Of a DNA stretch of 9,226 nucleotides, positions 6,538-9,226 are shown one piece after another. The notes under the pieces were generated by a model. That model worked only from the letters and a program-made list of their open reading frames with translations. It was not told where the DNA came from and did not search any database. Source of the DNA: Gammaproteobacteria bacterium. Its GTDB lineage: Bacteria > Pseudomonadota > Gammaproteobacteria > Competibacterales > Competibacteraceae. The translations under genes and the position numbers were made by a program. The stretch covers positions 1-9,226 of the forward strand of contig JAIFNF010000240.1 of NCBI GenBank assembly GCA_020047885.1, given 5' to 3'. The first letter of the stretch is position 1, and each line of letters begins with the position of its first letter.

Positions 6538-8398
6538 GAGGTTGAATCCGAATCACGCGGTTGGGGAGCGGCGGTTGAACAATAGCCTCCGGGGCGCAGG
6601 TTTCGACGCACATGTGGCAGCCAGTGCAAGCGTTGGCGTCGATGCGGGCGAAGACCAGTTCCTTGCTCTTACCACTCTTGGCGGTCACCGTCTCCCGGCG
6701 GTCAACGAAAATCGCTGGACAGCCGAGATCAATGCAGTTGCCGCAACCGGTGCATTTTTCATCAATCACCGTGTAGGCGCGGAACTTCTCGAAACGGTCA
6801 GTCAGGGAGCAGGGTCGGTTGGTGATGATGACCGACGGCTCCGCCATTTTGGTTTCTTCCCGCACTAGCTTGACCATGGTGGGCAGTTCGTAGGGATCGA
6901 CCATGCGGATACGCTCGGGACGCACACCCAGCGCTTCAACCAGTTTGGCGAAATCCACGCGAGGGGCCGGCAGTCCGTGCAAATCTTCGCCGGTGCCGGG
7001 ATTTTCCTGACCACCGGTCATCCCGACCGAGCGATTATCCAGCAGCAGCACGGTCACATTGCCCCGGTTATAGACCATGTTCAGCAGACCCTGCATACCC
7101 ATGTGCAGGAAGGTCGAATCGCCAATGACCGCGACCATGTGCTTCTTTTCGTCGGATTCGCCGCGCCCTTTGTCCATGCCATGCGCCATGCTCAACGATG
7201 CGCCCATGCAGGTGCAGGTATCCAGCGCATTCCACGGATGACCCGCGCCGAGGGTATAGCAACCGATGTCGCCAATGATATTGAGATTGCGGATGTGAGA
7301 GAGGGCGAAGTAGGGGCCAAGGTGCGGGCAGGAGGCGCACATGGTCGGCGGGCGCGGGAAGACGTCGGTCTGGGCGCGGTTCGGCACTGCGTAGGGTTCG
7401 TTCAGCAGCGGTTTGATCGCCGGGCGGAGGACACTGGGAGCCAGTTCGCCAAAGCGGGGTAAGACATCCTTGCCCCGGACCGCGATACCGGCAGCGCGAA
7501 TCTCGGTTTCCAGCAACGGTTCGGTTTCTTCAACGACCACCAGCGTGTCCACGGTACCGGCGAACGTGCGAATTTTCTCCAGCGGGGCAGGGCAGGTGAA
7601 GCCGAGTTTGAGGACGGGCGCGTTGGGAAAGGTCTCGCGGACATGCATAAACGCCGGGCCAGAGGTGACAAAGCCGATGCGCCGATCGCTGCCCTTGAAC
7701 GTTTCGTTCAAATCACTGGTTTCTGACACCTCGCGCAAGGTTTGATCACGTTCATGCATCAGCGGCAGGCGCGGTTTAGCGTTGGCGGGGGTCATGACCC
7801 AACGCTGGGGATTTTTCTGGAAGCCGGGGACGCGGCGTTCGATGCGCTCGCCAGTGAATTCCACCATGGCCTTAACGTGGCAGACGCGGGTGGTCATGCG
7901 CACGATAACTGGGACTTCATGTGCTTCCGACAGGTCAAAGGCGTGTTTGACCATGAGATAGGCTTCCTGCGAGTCCGCCGGCTCCAAGATGGGCATGTGG
8001 CCGAAGCGGCCCCAGTAGCGGGAATCCTGTTCATTCTGGGAGGAAGACAGACCGACGTCATCGGCGACAACGATGACCAGACCGCCGACCACACCGGCCA
8101 GCGACTGGGTCATGAAGGCGTCCGAGGCGACATTCATGCCGACGTGTTTCATCGCCGCCAGCGCCCGCGAACCGGCCAGTGAAGCGCCGATGGCGACTTC
8201 AACGGCCACTTTCTCGTTGACCGACCATTCAGAATAGATGTCGGGGTAGGTCGCGATATATTCCAGAATTTCCGTTGCGGGAGTGCCCGGATAGGCAGCG
8301 GCGACTCGAGCGCCAGCTTCCCAGGCAGCGCGGGCGACCGCTTCGTTACCGGAGAGTAAATGACGGCTGGCCGCCTTAGCCTGAACCACGGCATTCAT
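6530..8398 (-). CDS. iorA: Indolepyruvate:ferredoxin oxidoreductase, alpha subunit with ferredoxin domain
   Basis: This is the catalytic subunit of the oxygen-sensitive TPP and iron-sulfur enzyme for aryl-pyruvate oxidation, 622 residues. Residues about 10-185 form the pyrimidine-binding/transketolase-like domain (AAAYPGTPATEILEYIATYP at 33-52, then EWSVNEKVAVEVAIGASLAG at 57-76). The middle carries MCASCPH (353-359) with a Cys pair. The TPP pyrophosphate motif starts at GDS (426-428) and ends at LLDN (452-455), followed by GMTGGQENPGTG (459-470). The C-terminus has two ferredoxin-type 4Fe-4S motifs: C549, C552, C555, C560, and C591, C594, C597, C601 followed by Pro. All expected residues are present. 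The start at 8398 fits the family N-terminus (HLLSGNEAVARAAWEAGA). A weak GAGG lies 11 nt upstream. It is the first gene of the minus-strand cluster. Confidence 0.96.
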   Translation of the reverse strand: MNAVVQAKAASRHLLSGNEAVARAAWEAGARVAAAYPGTPATEILEYIATYPDIYSEWSVNEKVAVEVAIGASLAGSRALAAMKHVGMNVASDAFMTQSLAGVVGGLVIVVADDVGLSSSQNEQDSRYWGRFGHMPILEPADSQEAYLMVKHAFDLSEAHEVPVIVRMTTRVCHVKAMVEFTGERIERRVPGFQKNPQRWVMTPANAKPRLPLMHERDQTLREVSETSDLNETFKGSDRRIGFVTSGPAFMHVRETFPNAPVLKLGFTCPAPLEKIRTFAGTVDTLVVVEETEPLLETEIRAAGIAVRGKDVLPRFGELAPSVLRPAIKPLLNEPYAVPNRAQTDVFPRPPTMCASCPHLGPYFALSHIRNLNIIGDIGCYTLGAGHPWNALDTCTCMGASLSMAHGMDKGRGESDEKKHMVAVIGDSTFLHMGMQGLLNMVYNRGNVTVLLLDNRSVGMTGGQENPGTGEDLHGLPAPRVDFAKLVEALGVRPERIRMVDPYELPTMVKLVREETKMAEPSVIITNRPCSLTDRFEKFRAYTVIDEKCTGCGNCIDLGCPAIFVDRRETVTAKSGKSKELVFARIDANACTGCHMCVETCAPEAIVQPPLPNRVIRIQPHA

Positions 8399-8413
8399 AG
8401 CACTGTGAACCTC

Positions 8414-8443
8414 ATTTTCGACGAGTCGTTAGCAAGTTGACAA
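8414..8443 (-). promoter_or_regulatory. Candidate iorAB promoter
   Basis: On the minus strand TTGTCA (8438-8443, five of six to the -35 consensus) is followed after 18 nt by GAAAAT (8414-8419, four of six to the -10). Transcription would begin shortly before the iorA ATG at 8398. An inverted repeat GAGTCG/CGACTC (8423-8428 and 8452-8457) brackets the -35 and could be an operator. The match is moderate and unproven. Confidence 0.3.
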
Positions 8444-8546
8444 AAGTGTAGCGACTCTTGTCGGGGATAAACAGGGAGAAGGCCGGGAAATTGATTGCTA
8501 ACTGGCAGCCACACTCGCCGCGATATGCTTCGCACCGTCATAACTT

Positions 8547-8599
8547 GACCTTGTGAACCGCCAAAACCCCAAGGTCGCCAAACGTCTTCGCTGGTTTTG
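8547..8599. other. Potential H-type pseudoknot in the intergenic region
   Basis: Two perfect 7-bp inverted repeats interlock. GACCTTG (8547-8553) pairs with CAAGGTC (8570-8576). CAAAACC (8562-8568), in the loop of the first stem, pairs with GGTTTTG (8593-8599). The stems are separated by one base (8569), with connecting loops of 8 and 16 nt, which is a feasible H-type geometry on either strand. Repeats of 7 bp arise easily by chance, so a functional RNA is only a possibility. Confidence 0.22.
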
Positions 8600-8600
8600 A

Positions 8601-8626
8601 TCTGCGTTCATCTGCGTTCATCTGCG
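8601..8626. repeat. Tandem 10-bp repeat, 2.6 copies
   Basis: TCTGCGTTCA is repeated exactly at 8601-8610 and 8611-8620, followed by a third partial copy TCTGCG at 8621-8626. Similar TCTGCGTTCATCTGCG strings are, from memory, found between genes in many unrelated bacteria, so this is probably a dispersed intergenic repeat. It lies in no gene. Confidence 0.7.
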
Positions 8627-8874
8627 GATCACAACATGCCCGGCTTGGGTGAGCCACTACGGATCAAGCAGTTCTCATGCACCGTGATCGGCATCCTGGC
8701 GGCCAAGTTCCAAGGAGGGGAATTCGGAAGTTCGGCGATCATTGGGCAGCCCTTTTAATACGCGCCATGGCCGGAAACCGGTACCATACTGAAAAAACCG
8801 GGAACGATGATGCCTGACCACTCATCACGGGCCTGCATTCCATAAATCATGCATAGCCTTTTCATTTCAAAGAC

Positions 8875-9226
8875 ATGGACCAAGCACAACTCAACGGGCT
8901 GACCAACTTCATCTGGAACATCGCTGATGACGTGCTGCGCGATGTCTACGTGCGCGGCAAGTACCGTGATGTCATTTTGCCGATGACGGTTCTGCGCCGT
9001 CTCGACGCCGTGCTCGAACCGACCAAGCAGGCCGTGCTGGAGATGAAGGCAGCGCTGGACAAGGAACGGATCACCAACCAGGACGACGCGCTGCGCACCG
9101 CTGCCGGCCAGGCGTTCTACAACACCTCGCCCTTTCTGTTGCGCGATCTGAAAGCCCGCGCCACCCAGCAGAAACTCAAGGATGACTTCGAGGCCTACCT
9201 CGATGGCTTCTCGCCCAATGTGCAGG
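8875..9226 (+). CDS. hsdM: Type I restriction-modification methyltransferase subunit HsdM (partial, N-terminus only)
   Basis: This is the N-terminal 117 residues of the modification subunit of a type I restriction-modification system. It would methylate adenine in the target sequence together with HsdS, and restrict foreign DNA when HsdR joins. The visible part is the helical HsdM N-terminal domain: NFIWNIADDVLRDVYVRGKY (11-30), RDVILPMTVLRRLDAVLEPT (31-50), then FYNTSPFLLRDL (81-92) and FEAYLDGFSPNVQ (105-117). The catalytic SAM-binding and NPPF motifs lie beyond the right edge, so activity cannot be judged. The ATG is the only possible start, because an in-frame TAG sits at 8854-8856, and MDQAQLNGLTNFIWN fits the family beginning. 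The Shine-Dalgarno is weak. The gene is divergent from iorA and unrelated to it in function. It may open a restriction or defence locus to the right. Confidence 0.9.
   Translation, partial: MDQAQLNGLTNFIWNIADDVLRDVYVRGKYRDVILPMTVLRRLDAVLEPTKQAVLEMKAALDKERITNQDDALRTAAGQAFYNTSPFLLRDLKARATQQKLKDDFEAYLDGFSPNVQ

Larger units (their letters stand above)
8399..8874. other. Divergent intergenic region of 476 nt
   Basis: The stretch separates minus-strand iorA from plus-strand hsdM, so promoters for both must lie here or further away. It holds the iorA promoter candidate, a potential pseudoknot (8547-8599), a 10-bp tandem repeat (8601-8626) and a CCGGT/ACCGG inverted repeat near 8776-8797. The open frames seen are short, and none has both a start and a Shine-Dalgarno. 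A 40-codon frame at 8636-8758 contains EPLRIKQF. I recall a similar RIK(Q/T)F segment in IS4-family transposases, but six residues are too few to call a remnant. No tRNA or terminator is evident, and no good hsdM promoter is seen. Confidence 0.6.

Noticed and set aside
6148..6585. A 145-codon plus-strand frame opposite iorB
   Set aside because: It is antisense to well-supported iorB and iorA, with no family features. It is a shadow frame.
8601..8626. The tandem repeat as a possible CRISPR array
   Set aside because: The units are 10 bp and directly adjacent, with no spacers, and no cas genes are present.
8714..8720. A GGAGGGG Shine-Dalgarno-like string on the plus strand
   Set aside because: No ATG or GTG lies at a usable distance, and the nearest ATG is at about 8767, roughly 46 nt away.
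8636..8758. A 40-codon plus-strand frame between iorA and hsdM with EPLRIKQF
   Set aside because: No Shine-Dalgarno, no recognised domain, and only a six-residue likeness to IS4-type transposases. It is too little to call a gene or a pseudogene.

Overview
The window reads as a chromosomal stretch of a fairly GC-rich bacterium, most likely a proteobacterium (beta or gamma). This rests on protein family style and operon layout, and no rRNA or marker gene is present to confirm it. Nearly everything from base 1 to 8398 is on the minus strand and looks like one catabolic and uptake cluster. In transcription order it is iorA, iorB, livK, livH, livM, a parD-parE toxin-antitoxin pair, livG, livF and a CBS-ACT domain protein that runs off the left edge. 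Junctions are tight: iorA/iorB overlap by 8 nt, livK/livH abut, livH/livM overlap by 1 nt, parD/parE overlap by 1 nt, and livG/livF overlap by 11 nt.

Functionally, livKHMGF form a complete branched-chain (or related hydrophobic) amino acid ABC importer: periplasmic binding protein, two permeases and two ATPases. iorAB form an indolepyruvate:ferredoxin oxidoreductase, which oxidatively decarboxylates aryl-pyruvates to aryl-acetyl-CoA with reduction of ferredoxin. The simplest reading is that the cell imports aromatic or branched amino acids, transaminates them elsewhere, and oxidises the 2-oxo acids through IorAB. The CBS-ACT protein is a plausible ligand-sensing (nucleotide and amino acid) regulatory partner. 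The aminotransferase and any acyl-CoA ligase are not in the window.

The clearest anomaly is the ParD/ParE-type toxin-antitoxin module between livM and livG. Its toxin gene is visibly lower in GC than its neighbours, and it carries its own Shine-Dalgarno, a candidate promoter and a candidate operator. It looks like an insertion into a conserved importer operon. A dispersed-repeat-like hairpin (652-690) lies between livF and the CBS-ACT gene and appears to supply that gene's ribosome binding site.

Bases 8399-8874 are a 476-nt divergent intergenic region. It holds a possible iorAB promoter, a potential pseudoknot fold, a 10-bp tandem repeat and no convincing gene. To its right, on the plus strand, the first 117 codons of a type I restriction-modification methyltransferase subunit (hsdM) run off the right edge. 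I do not see a clearly new biological system here. The most interesting points are the toxin-antitoxin insertion and the small structured elements.
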